Under the pieces are notes generated by a model, which saw only the letters and a list, made by a program, of their open reading frames with translations, had not been told where the DNA came from and searched no databases. The translations under genes were made by a program, and so were the position numbers. Below are positions 41,647-53,245 of a DNA stretch of 64,000 nt, piece by piece; positions within the stretch are counted from its first letter, which is position 1; the number at the start of each line of letters is the position of its first letter. The stretch is from NCBI GenBank assembly GCA_030149365.1, contig JASBRP010000018.1:19350-83349 (forward strand), given 5' to 3'. The stretch is from Solimonas sp. (GTDB taxonomy: Bacteria; Pseudomonadota; Gammaproteobacteria; Nevskiales; Nevskiaceae).

Positions 41647-43005
41647 ATGAAAGAGATCAAGAAAATCCTCATCGCCAACCGCGGTGAGATTGCGCTGCGC
41701 ATCCTGCGCTGCTGCCGCGAGATGGGCATCAAGACGGTGGCGGTGTATTCCACCGCCGACCGCGAGCTCAAGCACGTGGCGCTGGCCGACGAGGCCGTGT
41801 GCATCGGCCCCGCGCCGGCGACCAAGTCCTACCTGAACATGCCGGCGCTGATCGCCGCGGCCGAGATCACCCAGGCCGACGCGATCCACCCGGGCTACGG
41901 CTTCCTCTCCGAGAACGCCGACTTCGCCGAATCGGTGGAGAAGTCCGGCTTCATCTTCATCGGCCCGCGTCCGGAAACCATCCGCATGATGGGCTCCAAG
42001 ACCAACGCCAAGGCGGAGATGATCGCTGCCGGCGTGCCCTGCGTGCCCGGATCCGACGGCATCCTGCCGGAGGACGAGGCCGAGTGCCTGGCCATCGCCG
42101 AGCGCGTCGGCTACCCGGTGCTGATCAAGGCGGTTTCCGGTGGCGGTGGCCGCGGCATGCACGTGGTGCGCAAGGCCGAGGAACTGATCGTCAAGATCCA
42201 GATGGCCCGCACCGAAGCGCTGAACGCCTTCAAGGACGCTTCGGTGTTCATGGAGAAGTACCTGGAGGCTCCGCGCCACGTGGAGTTCCAGGTGCTGTCC
42301 GACGGCCAGGGCAATGCCATCCACCTGGGTGAGCGCGACTGCTCGATGCAGCGCCGCAACCAGAAGGTGGTGGAGGAATCCCCCGCTCCCGGCATCACGC
42401 AGAAGCAGCGCGACGAAATCGGCCAGCTCTGCGCCGACGCCTGCGTGCGCATCGGTTACCGCGGCGCCGGCACCTTCGAGTTCCTCTACGAGAACGGCCA
42501 GTTCTACTTCATCGAGATGAACACGCGCATCCAGGTGGAACACCCGGTGACCGAACTGGTCAGCGGCGTGGACCTGATCCGCGAGATGATCAAGATCGCC
42601 GCGGGCCGTCCGTTGAAGAAGCAGCAGAAGCACGTGCGCCTGCGCGGCCACGCGATCGAATGCCGCATCAACGCCGAGAACCCGCGCACCTTCATCCCCT
42701 CGCCCGGCGAGATCAAGAAGTACCATGCTCCCGGCGGCCCCGGCGTGCGCCTGGATTCGCACATCTACAACGGTTACAAGGTCCCGCCCAACTACGACTC
42801 CATGATCGGCAAGCTGATCACCTGGGGTCCGGACCGCAAGTCCGCCATCGCGCGCATGCGCCAGGCGCTGGCGGAGATGATCATCGAGGGTATCCAGACC
42901 AACATCCCGCTGCAGAGCCGCATCATGCGCGACGGGGTGTTCCGCGAGGGCGAGCACAACATCCATTACCTGGAAGACATGCTGGCCCAGTGGCAGACGG
43001 AGTGA
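41647..43005 (+). CDS. accC: biotin carboxylase subunit of acetyl-CoA carboxylase
   Basis: 452 aa, full length. An ATP-grasp enzyme carboxylating biotin with bicarbonate: [23 protein letters not shown]-domain, the Gly-rich ATP lid [14 protein letters not shown] (about 159-172), [23 protein letters not shown], and [14 protein letters not shown] with the catalytic Glu and Arg. It ends close to a bidirectional terminator. Together with accB it supplies fatty-acid synthesis; accA and accD are elsewhere. Confidence 0.97.
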   Translation: MKEIKKILIANRGEIALRILRCCREMGIKTVAVYSTADRELKHVALADEAVCIGPAPATKSYLNMPALIAAAEITQADAIHPGYGFLSENADFAESVEKSGFIFIGPRPETIRMMGSKTNAKAEMIAAGVPCVPGSDGILPEDEAECLAIAERVGYPVLIKAVSGGGGRGMHVVRKAEELIVKIQMARTEALNAFKDASVFMEKYLEAPRHVEFQVLSDGQGNAIHLGERDCSMQRRNQKVVEESPAPGITQKQRDEIGQLCADACVRIGYRGAGTFEFLYENGQFYFIEMNTRIQVEHPVTELVSGVDLIREMIKIAAGRPLKKQQKHVRLRGHAIECRINAENPRTFIPSPGEIKKYHAPGGPGVRLDSHIYNGYKVPPNYDSMIGKLITWGPDRKSAIARMRQALAEMIIEGIQTNIPLQSRIMRDGVFREGEHNIHYLEDMLAQWQTE

Positions 43006-43020
43006 TCCCTCCGCGTCAAA

Positions 43021-43050
43021 CAGAAGAGCCCGCGCAAGCGGGCTTTTCTG
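43021..43050. terminator. bidirectional rho-independent terminator
   Basis: CAGAAGAGCCCGC-GCAA-GCGGGCTTTTCTG between the convergent accC and 43073-44140 genes. The GC stem is flanked by AAGA/TTTT tracts on both sides, giving T-rich tails in either direction. Confidence 0.85.
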
Positions 43051-43072
43051 TTGAAGGCGAACGGCAACCGCT

Positions 43073-44140
43073 TCAGTCCTGCACGGTCTTCTGGTCTCGC
43101 TCCAGCGGCTCGATGTCCGCCTGGAGCAGGCTCATCTGCTCGCGGTACCACGCATCGACGCGGCGCTCCACCGCGCGCTGCAGTTCGCCGCTGGCGAGCA
43201 GGTAGCCATCGGCTGCCCGCTTGCACTCGTTGAAAGCCGCGAACTCCTCCGGCCCCGGATAATCGCCCTTGCTGATGGCGGCCTCGGCCTCCGGGCTTAC
43301 CTGGCCGCAGCTGTAGGCACCGGCCTCGAGGTAGGCCTGCGCTGCAGCCTTGCGATCGCCACGCGCCAGTTCCAGTTCGGCCAGGCCACGCTGCAGGGTC
43401 GACAGGCGGATCGCCGGATTGGCGTCCCAGGTGCTCTGGACCCCGGCCCGGGTCGAGCGTCGCAGCCACTGCTCGGAACGCTCGTAGGCGGTGGCGGCCA
43501 GGTCCAGGTAGTTGGCGGCCTCTGTCTTCTTGCCCTTCTGCTGCAGGGCACCGGCATGGGCAAGCAAGGTGGCGGCCACGTCGCGCTCGAGCTGCTCGCT
43601 GCCGACCAGGTTCATCTGCTGCAGGCGCAGCCGGTTCTCATGGCTCGCATGCTCCTCGAACACCTCGTAGAGCGCGTCGGAGGAGTTGCGCGCGGTTTCG
43701 AGCAGCGCCGGAACGTCGGCGCTGTTCTGCTGGATCGCGGTCTGGATCAGTTCGGACTGGAGCTTCAGGTTATCGATCAACGCGTGGAAATGCTTGCCGC
43801 CGTCGTAGTGCTCCATCATCTGGCGGTAGCCACGATCCAGCACCGCGCGGGCCTCGTCGAGGTCGCCGCGCTTGCGCAGGTCATTGCCGTACACGGCCTG
43901 GGCGTTCAGGTATTCGCGGTAGAGGCCATGGCGCGCACTGGCGTCGGCGTCCGGGGCTGCCATGGCGCGTTCGATGCCGGAGATCAGCAGGCGGCAGGCT
44001 CGAGCCTCTGACTCTCCGAAGCACTTGAAGGTGTGGTCCTTTGCGGCCTGCTCGTAGAGCTTCTTCCAGCCGTCGCCCCCCTGGGCAGCCGCTGCCGTCG
44101 AAAACGCCAGCAGTGCCGCCAGCATCCCTGCCTGTCTCAT
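43073..44140 (-). CDS. periplasmic hypothetical protein, helical (TPR-like)
   Basis: 355 aa from ATG 44140. The signal peptide MRQAGMLAALLAFSTAAAAQ is followed by helical repeats reminiscent of tetratricopeptide motifs (GDLDEARAVLDRGYRQMM, GKKTEAANYLDLAATAYERS, GDRKAAAQAYLEAGAYSCGQ). Cys residues at FKCFGESEARACR and elsewhere may form disulfides. It lies 53 bp after der in the same direction and may be co-transcribed. No named family recognised; it may help envelope assembly given the bamB-yfgM neighbourhood, which is a guess. Confidence 0.7.
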   Translation of the reverse strand: MRQAGMLAALLAFSTAAAAQGGDGWKKLYEQAAKDHTFKCFGESEARACRLLISGIERAMAAPDADASARHGLYREYLNAQAVYGNDLRKRGDLDEARAVLDRGYRQMMEHYDGGKHFHALIDNLKLQSELIQTAIQQNSADVPALLETARNSSDALYEVFEEHASHENRLRLQQMNLVGSEQLERDVAATLLAHAGALQQKGKKTEAANYLDLAATAYERSEQWLRRSTRAGVQSTWDANPAIRLSTLQRGLAELELARGDRKAAAQAYLEAGAYSCGQVSPEAEAAISKGDYPGPEEFAAFNECKRAADGYLLASGELQRAVERRVDAWYREQMSLLQADIEPLERDQKTVQD

Positions 44141-44193
44141 CGTCTGGCTCCGTTTGCGGCCACGCGGAGCGCGCGGCCGGTGGCAGCGCTGGC

Positions 44194-45588
44194 TCAGCGC
44201 TTCTTCACACGCGCCATCAGGCGCTTCTTCTTCTTGATCTGGCGGCCGGTCAGCTGGTTCTTGCGCCCCTTGAAGGGGTTTTCGCTGGTCTTGAAGGACA
44301 GCACCAGGGGGACACCGACCAGATTGAAGGCATCGCGGAAGCGGTTGGTCAGGTAGCGCTTGTAGACGTCCGGCAGCTTCTCGGTCTGGTTGCCGTGCAC
44401 AACGATCATGGGCGGGTTCTGGCCGCCCTGGTGGGCATAGCGCAGCTTGATGCGCCGCCCCAGCACGGCGGGCGGCTGGTGCTGCTCCACCGCCTTCTCC
44501 AGCACCTTGTTCAGTTCCGGGGTCGGCATCTCGCGCATGGTGGCGTCGTAGGCATCCTGCACGAAACCCATCAGCTCGCCGACGCCGGTGCCGTGGCGCG
44601 CGGAGATGTAGCGCACCGGGGCGTAGTCCAGGAACGGCATCTTCAGCGTGACCTGGTAGCGCACCTGCTCGCGCTCGTCCGGCTGCAGGCCGTCCCACTT
44701 GTTCACGGCCAGGATCATGGCGCGGCCGCGCTGCGCCACCAGGCCCAGCAGGCGCGCGTCCTGCTCGCTGATGTCGTTGTGGGCGTCGAGCACGGCGATC
44801 ACGACGTGGGCGCGCTCGATCGCATCCAGCGTCTTGACGATGGAGAACTTCTCCACCGCCTCCCAGACGCGGGCACGGCGGCGGATGCCGGCGGTGTCGA
44901 TCAGGGTGAAGGGCCGGCCGTCATACTCGAAGGGGATGGCGATGGCATCGCGGGTGGTGCCCGGCATGTCGGCGGCCACCACGCGCTCCTCGCCCAACAG
45001 GCGATTGACCAGGGTGGACTTGCCGACGTTGGGGCGGCCGACGATGGCCACGCAGATGCCGTCCTGCGGCCGCGGTGCTTCCTGCTCCGGGGTGTCCTTG
45101 AGCAGCTCGCGCAGCAAGGCACTGATGCCGTCGCCGTGCGCGGCGGAGACCGGCACCGGTTCGCCCAGGCCCAGCGCGTAGAAGTCGCTGGCGACCGTGG
45201 CCTTGGGCTGGCCCTCGGCCTTGTTGACCAGCAGGGTCAGCGGCTTGCCCAGCTTGCGCAGCTGCTTGGCGATGGCCTCGTCCGGCCCCAGGCGGCCCTG
45301 CAGGCCGTCGACCAGGAACAGCACCTGGTCGGCCTCTTCCAGTGCGATCTGCGCCTGTTCTTCAGCCAAGGCGGCCAGCGGGTCGGCGGAGTCCGGCATC
45401 AGACCGCCGGTATCCACGACGATGAAGGCCTTGTTCTCGAAGCTCCCGAAGCCGTACTGGCGGTCACGCGTCAGGCCCGGCAGGTCCGCGACGAGCGCGT
45501 CGCGCGTTCCGGTCAGCCGGTTGAACAGCGTGGACTTGCCGACATTAGGCCGGCCGACCAGCGCGATGGTGGGGATCTTCTCGTTCAT
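44194..45588 (-). CDS. der: ribosome biogenesis GTPase Der (EngA)
   Basis: 464 aa with two tandem GTPase domains and a KH-like end. G1 motifs GRPNVGKSTLFNRL (about 11-24) and GRPNVGKSTLVNRLLG (about 185-200); G3 DTGG and DTAG; G4 NKAEG and NKWDG. The basic C-terminus KKKKRLMARVKKR is usual. It is needed for 50S subunit assembly. It follows bamB in the standard gammaproteobacterial order, separated by a strong hairpin. Confidence 0.98.
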   Translation of the reverse strand: MNEKIPTIALVGRPNVGKSTLFNRLTGTRDALVADLPGLTRDRQYGFGSFENKAFIVVDTGGLMPDSADPLAALAEEQAQIALEEADQVLFLVDGLQGRLGPDEAIAKQLRKLGKPLTLLVNKAEGQPKATVASDFYALGLGEPVPVSAAHGDGISALLRELLKDTPEQEAPRPQDGICVAIVGRPNVGKSTLVNRLLGEERVVAADMPGTTRDAIAIPFEYDGRPFTLIDTAGIRRRARVWEAVEKFSIVKTLDAIERAHVVIAVLDAHNDISEQDARLLGLVAQRGRAMILAVNKWDGLQPDEREQVRYQVTLKMPFLDYAPVRYISARHGTGVGELMGFVQDAYDATMREMPTPELNKVLEKAVEQHQPPAVLGRRIKLRYAHQGGQNPPMIVVHGNQTEKLPDVYKRYLTNRFRDAFNLVGVPLVLSFKTSENPFKGRKNQLTGRQIKKKKRLMARVKKR

Positions 45589-45614
45589 ACGGCGTCATCA
45601 TACCGGCGGAAACG

Positions 45615-45652
45615 AAAGGGCGGGCCCCAGGTACCCCTAGGGCCCGCCCTTT
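45615..45652 (-). terminator. 13-bp perfect hairpin between bamB and der
   Basis: AAAGGGCGGGCCC (45615-45627) and GGGCCCGCCCTTT (45640-45652) with a 12-base loop. On the minus strand it ends CCCTTTCGTTTCC. It lies 14 bp after the bamB stop and may partly terminate the operon before der or be an internal processing site. Confidence 0.6.
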
Positions 45653-45666
45653 GCTCCACCATTGCG

Positions 45667-46809
45667 TTACTTCAGGTGGACGGCAGCGATGCGGCCGGTA
45701 CTGTTCATCACATAGAGCAGGTCGTCGCCGCTGACCAGCGCGGCGCGGATCGGGTCGCTGCCCTCCCGCGAGCGGGCGACGATCTTGCCATCCTTGGGGT
45801 CTAGCCAGTGCAGGTAGCCCTCGAAGTCGCCCAGCACGATCCAGTCCTTGTAGGCGACCGGCGGCGACAGGCGGCGGTTGAGCAGGGCTTCCTGCTTCCA
45901 GGCGGCGGCGCCGGTGCGGGCGTCCAGGGCCCAGACCACGCCAGCCTCGTCGGTGACGACGACGAAATCGCCGGCCTCGGCGAAACCGGTATAGCTCTTG
46001 ATCGAACGGCGCCACAGCACCTGGCCGGTGTCACCGTCCAGGCAGGCGACTTCACCGCCGAAGCTGGCGGCGAACAGGTCCTTGCCGTTGTCGAGCAGGC
46101 TGGCGTCGACGTCGGTCAGGCGCTCCAGCTCGGTACGGCCGCTGGGCACGGCGACCACCTGCTCCCACTCGGGGGTGCCGTCGGACAGCTTGAGCGCGGC
46201 CAGGCGGCCGTTGTCGAAGCCGATGTAGACGCGGTTGCCGGCCACCAGCGGGGTCGACATGCCGCGCAGGGTCAGGTTGGGAACGGTACGGTCCTGCAGC
46301 CAGACGCGGTCGCCACGGGTGGCGGTGAGGCCGTAGACGCGGCCGTCGCCGCTGCGCGCCACGACGATGTCGCCGTTGCCCACCGGGGCCGACATGACCT
46401 CGCTGGAGACGCTGCGGCGCCACTTTTCCTTGCCGTCGGCACGGGACAGGGCAATGACCTCGGCGTCGAGGGTGCCGACCAGCACCAGGTCACCGGACAC
46501 GCCGGGGCCGGAGATCACGCGGCTCTGCGTGCTGGTTTCCCACAGGCGCTTGCCGGTCTTGGGCTCGAAGGCGTAGACGCGGCCGGCGGTGTCGGCGGCG
46601 AACAGGGCGTCGGCCTCCAGCGCCAGGCGCAGGCCGCCGAATTCGCCGTTGCTGCCCTTGCCGGCAGAGTGGCTCCAGGCCGTCTGCGGCTTGATCGCGG
46701 GGGCTTCGATGGTGGTGAGCTTGGCCGGCTCACGCACCTTGCCCTTGCTGGAGCAGGCCGCGGCAGCCGCCGCGAGCAGCAGGACCAGCAGGACGCGGGA
46801 GGTCTTCAT
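45667..46809 (-). CDS. bamB: outer-membrane protein assembly factor BamB
   Basis: 380 aa. Lipoprotein signal [19 protein letters not shown] with Cys19, then an eight-bladed beta-propeller of PQQ-like repeats, for example AGRVYAFEPKTGKRLWE and GDTGQVLWRRSIKSYTGF. It is part of the BAM complex that folds outer-membrane proteins. Its ATG overlaps the stop of yfgM by 4 bp, so it is translated in series after it. The family is normally 380-400 aa, so this is complete. Confidence 0.96.
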   Translation of the reverse strand: MKTSRVLLVLLLAAAAAACSSKGKVREPAKLTTIEAPAIKPQTAWSHSAGKGSNGEFGGLRLALEADALFAADTAGRVYAFEPKTGKRLWETSTQSRVISGPGVSGDLVLVGTLDAEVIALSRADGKEKWRRSVSSEVMSAPVGNGDIVVARSGDGRVYGLTATRGDRVWLQDRTVPNLTLRGMSTPLVAGNRVYIGFDNGRLAALKLSDGTPEWEQVVAVPSGRTELERLTDVDASLLDNGKDLFAASFGGEVACLDGDTGQVLWRRSIKSYTGFAEAGDFVVVTDEAGVVWALDARTGAAAWKQEALLNRRLSPPVAYKDWIVLGDFEGYLHWLDPKDGKIVARSREGSDPIRAALVSGDDLLYVMNSTGRIAAVHLK

Positions 46810-47438
46810 GACTGCACCGCGAGGTCGTCCAGCTTGCGCTGGAGCAGCTCGGTGGCGCCCGGCTTGTCGGCCTGGGCCTTGAGGGCCTTCTCGTAGGCCT
46901 GTCGGGCCGCGTCGCGATCGCCCTGGGCCAGCTTGATGTCGCCGCGCAGTTCGTCGAACAGGTGGCCGTACTCGCCGGCGTCGCCGTCGAGCTGCTTGAG
47001 GGCGTCCTCGGGCTTGCTCTGCGCCCAGAGCACGCGGGCCTGGCGCAGGCGCGCGAGGCGCTGCATGCCGGCGTCCTTGCTGTTGGCGGTGACCCACTGC
47101 AGCTGCTTGAGGGCTTCGTCCAGCTTGCCGGCTTCGACCGCCCGGGCGGCCAGCAGCAGCGCGGCGTCGGTGGCGTAGGGCGAGGCGGTGAAGTCCTTCA
47201 GCAGCTTGTCGCCGGCGGCCTGGGCGTCATCGCCCTTGCCGGCCTCGACCGCCTTCTTCATGTCCTCGTAGATCTGCGAGGCCTGCTCGGACTGGCCGGT
47301 CTTGTGGCTCTTCCACTGCTCCCAGCCGACGATGCCGGCCAGGCCGATACCCAGGCCGACCACCAGAGCCATCCAGTTTTCCTTCCACCAGCGCTTGAGG
47401 TTCTCGACCTGTTCTTCGTCGTCGTAATGAGTCGTCAC
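46806..47438 (-). CDS. yfgM: YfgM-like periplasmic TPR protein
   Basis: 210 aa from GTG 47438. One N-terminal membrane anchor ([22 protein letters not shown], about 23-43) and a periplasmic helical TPR domain with [17 protein letters not shown] and [18 protein letters not shown]. In E. coli YfgM works with PpiD and the Sec translocon in quality control. It overlaps hisS at its start and bamB at its stop, so the three are translationally coupled. Confidence 0.9.
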   Translation of the reverse strand: MTTHYDDEEQVENLKRWWKENWMALVVGLGIGLAGIVGWEQWKSHKTGQSEQASQIYEDMKKAVEAGKGDDAQAAGDKLLKDFTASPYATDAALLLAARAVEAGKLDEALKQLQWVTANSKDAGMQRLARLRQARVLWAQSKPEDALKQLDGDAGEYGHLFDELRGDIKLAQGDRDAARQAYEKALKAQADKPGATELLQRKLDDLAVQS

Positions 47439-48727
47439 GTGGGTTTCTCGCTGAGTTCCAGCAGACCTGCCAGGTGGGCCGGGAGTTCCGGCCAACCCAG
47501 GGTTTGCTGTTGGGATTCGTTGCTACGCAGGGATTTTACTTGAATGCGCTTTTCCGCTGCTTCCTGGTCGCCGAGGATCAGGGCCAGGCGAGCCCCGCTC
47601 CGGTCGGCGCGCTTGAGCTGCGCCTGGAGCTTGCCGCCGCCGGCGTGCAGCACCATGCGCAGGTCCGGCAGGCGGTCGCGCAGGACTTCGGCCAGCTTGC
47701 GGGCCTCGCGCTGGGCGTCGTCGCCCAGCCAGCAGAAGTAGACCTGGGCCGCGCCGTCCGGCAGGGACGCCTGTTGCGCGTTGAGCAGCAGGATCAGGCG
47801 CTCGACGCCGCTGGCCCAGCCCACCGCCGGGGTCGGTGTGCCGCCGAGCTGCTGCACCAGACCGTCATAGCGGCCACCGGCGCAGACGGTGCCCTGGGAG
47901 CCGAGCTGGGTGGTGGTCCACTCGAACACGCCGCGGCAGTAGTAGTCCAGGCCGCGCACCAGGCGCGGGTTGACGGTGTAGGCGATGCCCAGGTCATCCA
48001 GGCCCTGGCGCAGGCCATCGAAATGGGCGCGCGATTCGTCGTCGAGGAAGTCCAGGATGCTCGGCGCCTCGGCCAGCAGGGCCTGGGTCTGCGCCGACTT
48101 GGAGTCGAGCACGCGCAGGGGGTTGCTCTGCAGGCGGCGCTGGGAGTCGGCGTCGAGGGCGTCCAGGTGCTTCTCGAGGTGGGCGACCAGGGCGGCGCGG
48201 TAGTTCTGGCGGGTCTCGCTGCTGCCCAGGGAGTTCAGCTCCAGGGTCAGGTCCTTCAGGCCCAGGCGCTTGAACAGGCGGGCGGACAGCGCGATCAGCT
48301 CGACGTCGATGTCCGGCCCGGCCATGCCATAGGCCTCGACGCCCAGCTGGTGGAACTGGCGGTAGCGGCCGGCCTGCGGGCGCTCGTGGCGGAACATGGG
48401 GCCGGCGTACCACAGGCGCTGCTGCTGGTTGTGCAGCAGGCCGTGTTCCAGGCCGGCCCGCACGCAGGCGGCGGTGCCTTCCGGGCGCAGCGCCAGCATG
48501 TCGCCCTCGCGGTCCTGGAAGGCGAACATCTCCTTCTCGACGATGTCGGTGACCTCGCCGATGGAGCGCTTGAACAGCGCCAGCTGCTCGATGATGGGCA
48601 GGCGGATCTCGCCGTAGCCGTAGCCGTTGAGGATGTCGGCGGCGACGTTGTGGAAGTGCTGCCACTGCGCGGTGGCAGGGGGCAGCACGTCATTGAAGCC
48701 CTTTACGGACTGGAACAGGTTGGCCAT
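47435..48727 (-). CDS. hisS: histidyl-tRNA synthetase
   Basis: 430 aa from ATG 48727. Class II synthetase: motif 2 [19 protein letters not shown] (about 78-96) and [22 protein letters not shown], the His-A motif [12 protein letters not shown] (about 260-271) and motif 3 [15 protein letters not shown]. The C-terminal anticodon-binding domain (about 330-430) is complete. It charges tRNA-His. The start overlaps nothing, but the stop overlaps the yfgM GTG. It is four bases after ispG. Confidence 0.97.
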   Translation of the reverse strand: MANLFQSVKGFNDVLPPATAQWQHFHNVAADILNGYGYGEIRLPIIEQLALFKRSIGEVTDIVEKEMFAFQDREGDMLALRPEGTAACVRAGLEHGLLHNQQQRLWYAGPMFRHERPQAGRYRQFHQLGVEAYGMAGPDIDVELIALSARLFKRLGLKDLTLELNSLGSSETRQNYRAALVAHLEKHLDALDADSQRRLQSNPLRVLDSKSAQTQALLAEAPSILDFLDDESRAHFDGLRQGLDDLGIAYTVNPRLVRGLDYYCRGVFEWTTTQLGSQGTVCAGGRYDGLVQQLGGTPTPAVGWASGVERLILLLNAQQASLPDGAAQVYFCWLGDDAQREARKLAEVLRDRLPDLRMVLHAGGGKLQAQLKRADRSGARLALILGDQEAAEKRIQVKSLRSNESQQQTLGWPELPAHLAGLLELSEKPT

Positions 48728-48731
48728 GTCG

Positions 48732-49835
48732 TTATGAGGTCTTGGCGGCCTTGCGGGCGGCGAGCTTTTCGCGCACGAGCTTCTCGAGCACGTCGACCAG
48801 CTCTTCGTTGTGTGCCTTGTGCTGGATCTTGCCGTCGACATAGATCGAGTTGGGACGGCCGCCGGCGACGCCGATGGCGGCTTCCCTCGCCTCGCCCGGG
48901 CCGTTGACGACGCAGCCGATCACGGCCAGGTCCAGGGGCTCGTCGATCTCGTCGAAGCGGCGCTCCAGCTCGGCCACGGCCTTGATGACGTCGAAGTTCT
49001 GGCGCGAGCAGGACGGACAGGCCACCAGGTTGATGCCGCGATTGCGCAGGTGCAGGGACTTGAGCATGTCCCAACCCACCTTCACTTCCTCGATCGGGTC
49101 GGCGGCCAGCGATACGCGGATGGTGTCGCCGATGCCGTCGGCCAGCAGCATGCCCAGGCCGATGGCGGACTTGACCGCGCCGGCGCGCAGGCCGCCCGCC
49201 TCGGTGATGCCCAGATGCAGCGGCTGGTCGATCATCGTGGCCAGCTTGCGGTAGGCCTCCACCGTCATGAAGATCTCGGAGGCCTTCAGCGAGACCTTGA
49301 AGTCGTCGAAGCTATGCTTCTGCAGGATCTCGATGTGGCGCATCGCCGACTCCACCAGGGCGTCGGAGTTGGGCTCGCCGTACTTCTCCTGCAGGTCGGC
49401 TTCCAGCGAGCCGGCGTTGACGCCGATACGGATCGGGATGCCGTGGTGCTTGGCGCAGGCGATGACCTCGGCCACCTTGCGATCGTTGCCGATGTTGCCG
49501 GGGTTGATGCGCAGGCAGTCGGCGCCGGCCTCGGCCGCGGCAAGGCCGCACTTGTAGTTGAAGTGGATGTCGGCCACCAACGGCACGTAACCCACCTGCT
49601 TCTTGATCTTGCCGAACGCCTCGGCGGCCTTCAGCGTGGGCACCGAGACGCGCACGATGTCGGCGCCCGCCTTCACCGCCGCCTGGATCTGCGCCACGGT
49701 GGCGGCGACGTCCTCGGTGTCGGTGTTGGTCATGGTCTGCACCGCCACCGGCGCATCGCCGCCCACGGTGACGCGGCCGACGCGGATCGGCCGCGACTTG
49801 CGCCGCAGGATCTGGTGGTGGCTCTTCATCGCCAT
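48732..49835 (-). CDS. ispG: 4-hydroxy-3-methylbut-2-enyl-diphosphate synthase
   Basis: 367 aa from ATG 49835 (an ATG at 49829 is also possible). It is the penultimate enzyme of the MEP isoprenoid pathway and contains a 4Fe-4S cluster. Features: [20 protein letters not shown] near the N-terminus, the TIM barrel with [10 protein letters not shown], and the cluster site [13 protein letters not shown] (about 260-272) with a later Cys in [12 protein letters not shown]. The conserved order rodZ-ispG-hisS is preserved. Confidence 0.97.
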   Translation of the reverse strand: MAMKSHHQILRRKSRPIRVGRVTVGGDAPVAVQTMTNTDTEDVAATVAQIQAAVKAGADIVRVSVPTLKAAEAFGKIKKQVGYVPLVADIHFNYKCGLAAAEAGADCLRINPGNIGNDRKVAEVIACAKHHGIPIRIGVNAGSLEADLQEKYGEPNSDALVESAMRHIEILQKHSFDDFKVSLKASEIFMTVEAYRKLATMIDQPLHLGITEAGGLRAGAVKSAIGLGMLLADGIGDTIRVSLAADPIEEVKVGWDMLKSLHLRNRGINLVACPSCSRQNFDVIKAVAELERRFDEIDEPLDLAVIGCVVNGPGEAREAAIGVAGGRPNSIYVDGKIQHKAHNEELVDVLEKLVREKLAARKAAKTS

Positions 49836-49857
49836 GCGCGTGAACCCCTGTCCCGGA

Positions 49858-50793
49858 TCAGCGGGCCGGCAGCGTGAAGCGCGCGGTCTTGTTGTCGCGC
49901 TGGAACGGCTGCGTGTCGAAAGGCTTGCCGCCGAATTCGACCTGCACGGCCGGCGCGTTGCCAAGGAAGACGTTCAGCGGCAGTGCGCCGTTGAGCACGT
50001 GCGACTCGCCCGGCTGCGCCAGGCCATTGAACAGGGCCTTGCCGGCGGCGTCGTCCACGCGCACCCAGGAGGTGGCGGTAAACTTCAGCACGGCCGAGCC
50101 GGCGGAGATCGCGGGCGTGGGCGGCGTGGTGGCAGCGGGCGTGGCCGCGGGTGTTGCCGGCGCGGCGGCGGGAGCGGCGGCAGGCGCCGCCGTTGCCGGA
50201 TCGGCGGGTGCTACGGGGACGGCGGCGTCCGGGGCGGCGGTGGCAGGCACATCCGCCGGCGTGGCGGGCGGCACGGCGATGTCGGCGGCCGGCACCACGT
50301 TCGATTCGACCGCAGCCGGAACGGGGAGCGAGCCTTCCAGTGTCTGCACCGGTGGGTTGCCGGTGTTGCGTGCCACCCAGACCACGGCGCAGACCAGCAC
50401 GGCGATCACGGCACCGACGATGGCCAGCGTGACCGGCAGGCGGCTGGCGGAGCCGAGATCGGCGCCGGAGGCCAGCCGCAGCTTGGCCGGCGGCAGCGGT
50501 TGGCGCGGGGCCACGCGGGCCTGGTAGGCGTCGAGCAGGGCCTTCTCGGGGATGTCGAGGACCTTGGCACACTTGCGGTAGTAGCCCCGCACGTAGACCG
50601 CTTCGAGCATCGCGCTGAAGTCGTCGCGCTCCAGGGCTTCGATGGTGCTGTACGACAGCTTGGTGACGCCGGCCAGTTCGTCGAGCGACAGGTGCATGCG
50701 CTCGCGCCCGAGGCGGATCATCGCTCCGGGACTGGCCTCCGTGGCCGTTGCAGGCGCTTCGCCCGTCGTCTGGGTTTCGTTTTCGGCGTTCAT
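49858..50793 (-). CDS. rodZ: RodZ-like cell-shape protein
   Basis: 311 aa. N-terminal cytoplasmic HTH (about 24-90: [41 protein letters not shown]), one membrane helix ([23 protein letters not shown], about 119-141), a Pro/Ala-rich periplasmic linker (about 155-225) and a C-terminal DUF4115 domain ([21 protein letters not shown]). The domain order is that of RodZ, which links MreB to the envelope and shapes rods. Its stop comes 22 bp before ispG. It shares one base with the pilW stop. Confidence 0.92.
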   Translation of the reverse strand: MNAENETQTTGEAPATATEASPGAMIRLGRERMHLSLDELAGVTKLSYSTIEALERDDFSAMLEAVYVRGYYRKCAKVLDIPEKALLDAYQARVAPRQPLPPAKLRLASGADLGSASRLPVTLAIVGAVIAVLVCAVVWVARNTGNPPVQTLEGSLPVPAAVESNVVPAADIAVPPATPADVPATAAPDAAVPVAPADPATAAPAAAPAAAPATPAATPAATTPPTPAISAGSAVLKFTATSWVRVDDAAGKALFNGLAQPGESHVLNGALPLNVFLGNAPAVQVEFGGKPFDTQPFQRDNKTARFTLPAR

Positions 50794-51535
50794 CAGTTCT
50801 GGTAGGTCTTCAGCATCATGGCGGCTTCCCCGGAATCGGGAAACTCGCGCTTCAATCGGATCTGGTACCGGCGAGCGGTTTCCAGGTCACCCAGTGCCGC
50901 TTCGGTCTGCGCCGCTTGCCATAGCACCTGCGGGGAAGCCGGGGCGCCGGTCTGTTCATAGCGCTGCACGAAGGCACGCGCGCGCAGGTAGTCCTGCTTT
51001 TCGCCGCTGAGCACGATCATCTGCGCCAGTGCGTCGGGGAAGGCGGGGTTGATGCGCAGGGCTTCGCGAAGGTAGCCCTCGGCCTTTTCCCGATCCTTGG
51101 CCCGGAAGCACACGCCTGCATTGGTCCAGGCGACTTCCGGGGTGGCGTAGCGCCGGTCGCGCACGGCCTGCAGGAAGTAGCCCTCGCCTTCGGCGTTCTT
51201 GCCGCGGCCGCAGAGGAAGGCGCCGAAGTTATTGCGCACCTGGGAGTCATCGGGATTCAGCGACAGCGAGCGGCGATAGCTGCGCTCTGCTGCGTCGGTC
51301 TCGCCGCGCTGCTGGTAGACAAAGGCCAGCGCCGCGTGGGTGAGCGCGTTGGAGGAGTCCTGCTCCAGCGCGCGCTGCAGCTTTTCCTCGGCCAGTTGCA
51401 GCTGGCCGTTGCGGGCGTAGTCGATGCCCAGCTGGGTGTTGATGCGCGAGGCTTCCTGCTTGTTGCCCCGGTTGCCGCCGCTGGAGGCGCAGCCGGCCAT
51501 GAGGGCCGCGAGCAGCACCACGGCCAGGAGGCGCA

Positions 51536-51536
<1 letters not shown>
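50793..51536 (-). CDS. pilW: type IV pilus biogenesis/stability lipoprotein PilW (PilF)
   Basis: 247 aa. Lipoprotein signal ending LMAGCASS, then six TPR motifs such as LGIDYARNGQLQLAEEKLQRAL and YRRSLSLNPDDSQVRNNFGAFLCGRGKNAEG. It is the pilotin that brings the PilQ secretin to the outer membrane. Placement between rlmN and rodZ is the standard one. Named pilF in Pseudomonas. The start overlaps the rlmN stop by one base. Confidence 0.93.
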
Positions 51537-52645
<1,109 letters not shown>

Positions 52646-52649
52646 CGGC

Positions 52650-53081
52650 TTAACGCGTACGCGGGCAGAGCTCAGTCACGCGGAAGAAGTAGCTGATCTC
52701 GCGCTTGGCGCTTTCGACGCTGTCCGAACCGTGGACGGCGTTCTCGTCGATCGAGCTGGCGAAGTCGGCGCGGATGGTGCCCGGCGCAGCCTTCTTCGGG
52801 TCGGTGGCGCCCATGATGTCGCGGTGGGCCAGCACGGCGTTCTCGCCTTCCAGCACGGACACGACGATGGGGCCGCTGGTCATGAAGCTGACGAGGTCCT
52901 TGAAGAAGCCGCGCGCGCTGTGCTCGGCGTAGAAGCCTTCGGCTTCGCCCGGGGTCAGGTGCTTCATGCGCGAAGCGACGATCTTCAGGCCGGCCTTCTC
53001 GAAGCGGTTGTAGATGTCGCCAATGTGGTTCTTGCCGACGGCGTCAGGCTTGATGATGGAAAGGGTGCGTTCGACAGCCAC
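52650..53081 (-). CDS. ndk: nucleoside diphosphate kinase
   Basis: 143 aa. It transfers phosphate between nucleoside tri- and diphosphates. The active His lies in [16 protein letters not shown] (about 117), and the N-terminus [17 protein letters not shown] is characteristic. A 164-bp gap with two perfect hairpins separates it from the upstream iscA-like gene, so it probably has its own promoter. Confidence 0.98.
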   Translation of the reverse strand: MAVERTLSIIKPDAVGKNHIGDIYNRFEKAGLKIVASRMKHLTPGEAEGFYAEHSARGFFKDLVSFMTSGPIVVSVLEGENAVLAHRDIMGATDPKKAAPGTIRADFASSIDENAVHGSDSVESAKREISYFFRVTELCPRTR

Positions 53082-53183
53082 GGGTGAAACTCCTTGAAAA
53101 GGCGGGAGGAAGCGGGCACAGGCCAGCCGATTGCGATCCGGCCGGGGCTATAAGCCCTCGTAAAACAAGGAATTGTAAAGGGT

Positions 53184-53227
53184 ATTGCCGCACTGCGGCA
53201 ATTGTATGAAGGCGGATATTTCCGCCT
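53184..53227. repeat. two adjacent perfect palindromes upstream of ndk
   Basis: ATTGCCGCA-C-TGCGGCAAT (53184-53202) is a 19-bp perfect palindrome, and AGGCGGA-TATT-TCCGCCT (53210-53227) is a seven-base stem with a four-base loop. They lie between the A-type carrier gene and ndk. They may terminate the iscA transcript (weak T run) or be a protein-binding palindrome. Confidence 0.6.
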
Positions 53228-53245
53228 ATGGGCTAAGGCTGCTGC

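Noticed and set aside
53140..53180. A promoter for ndk with TTATAG as -10
   Set aside because: The only -35-like hexamers give spacers of 19-20 bp, too long to claim.
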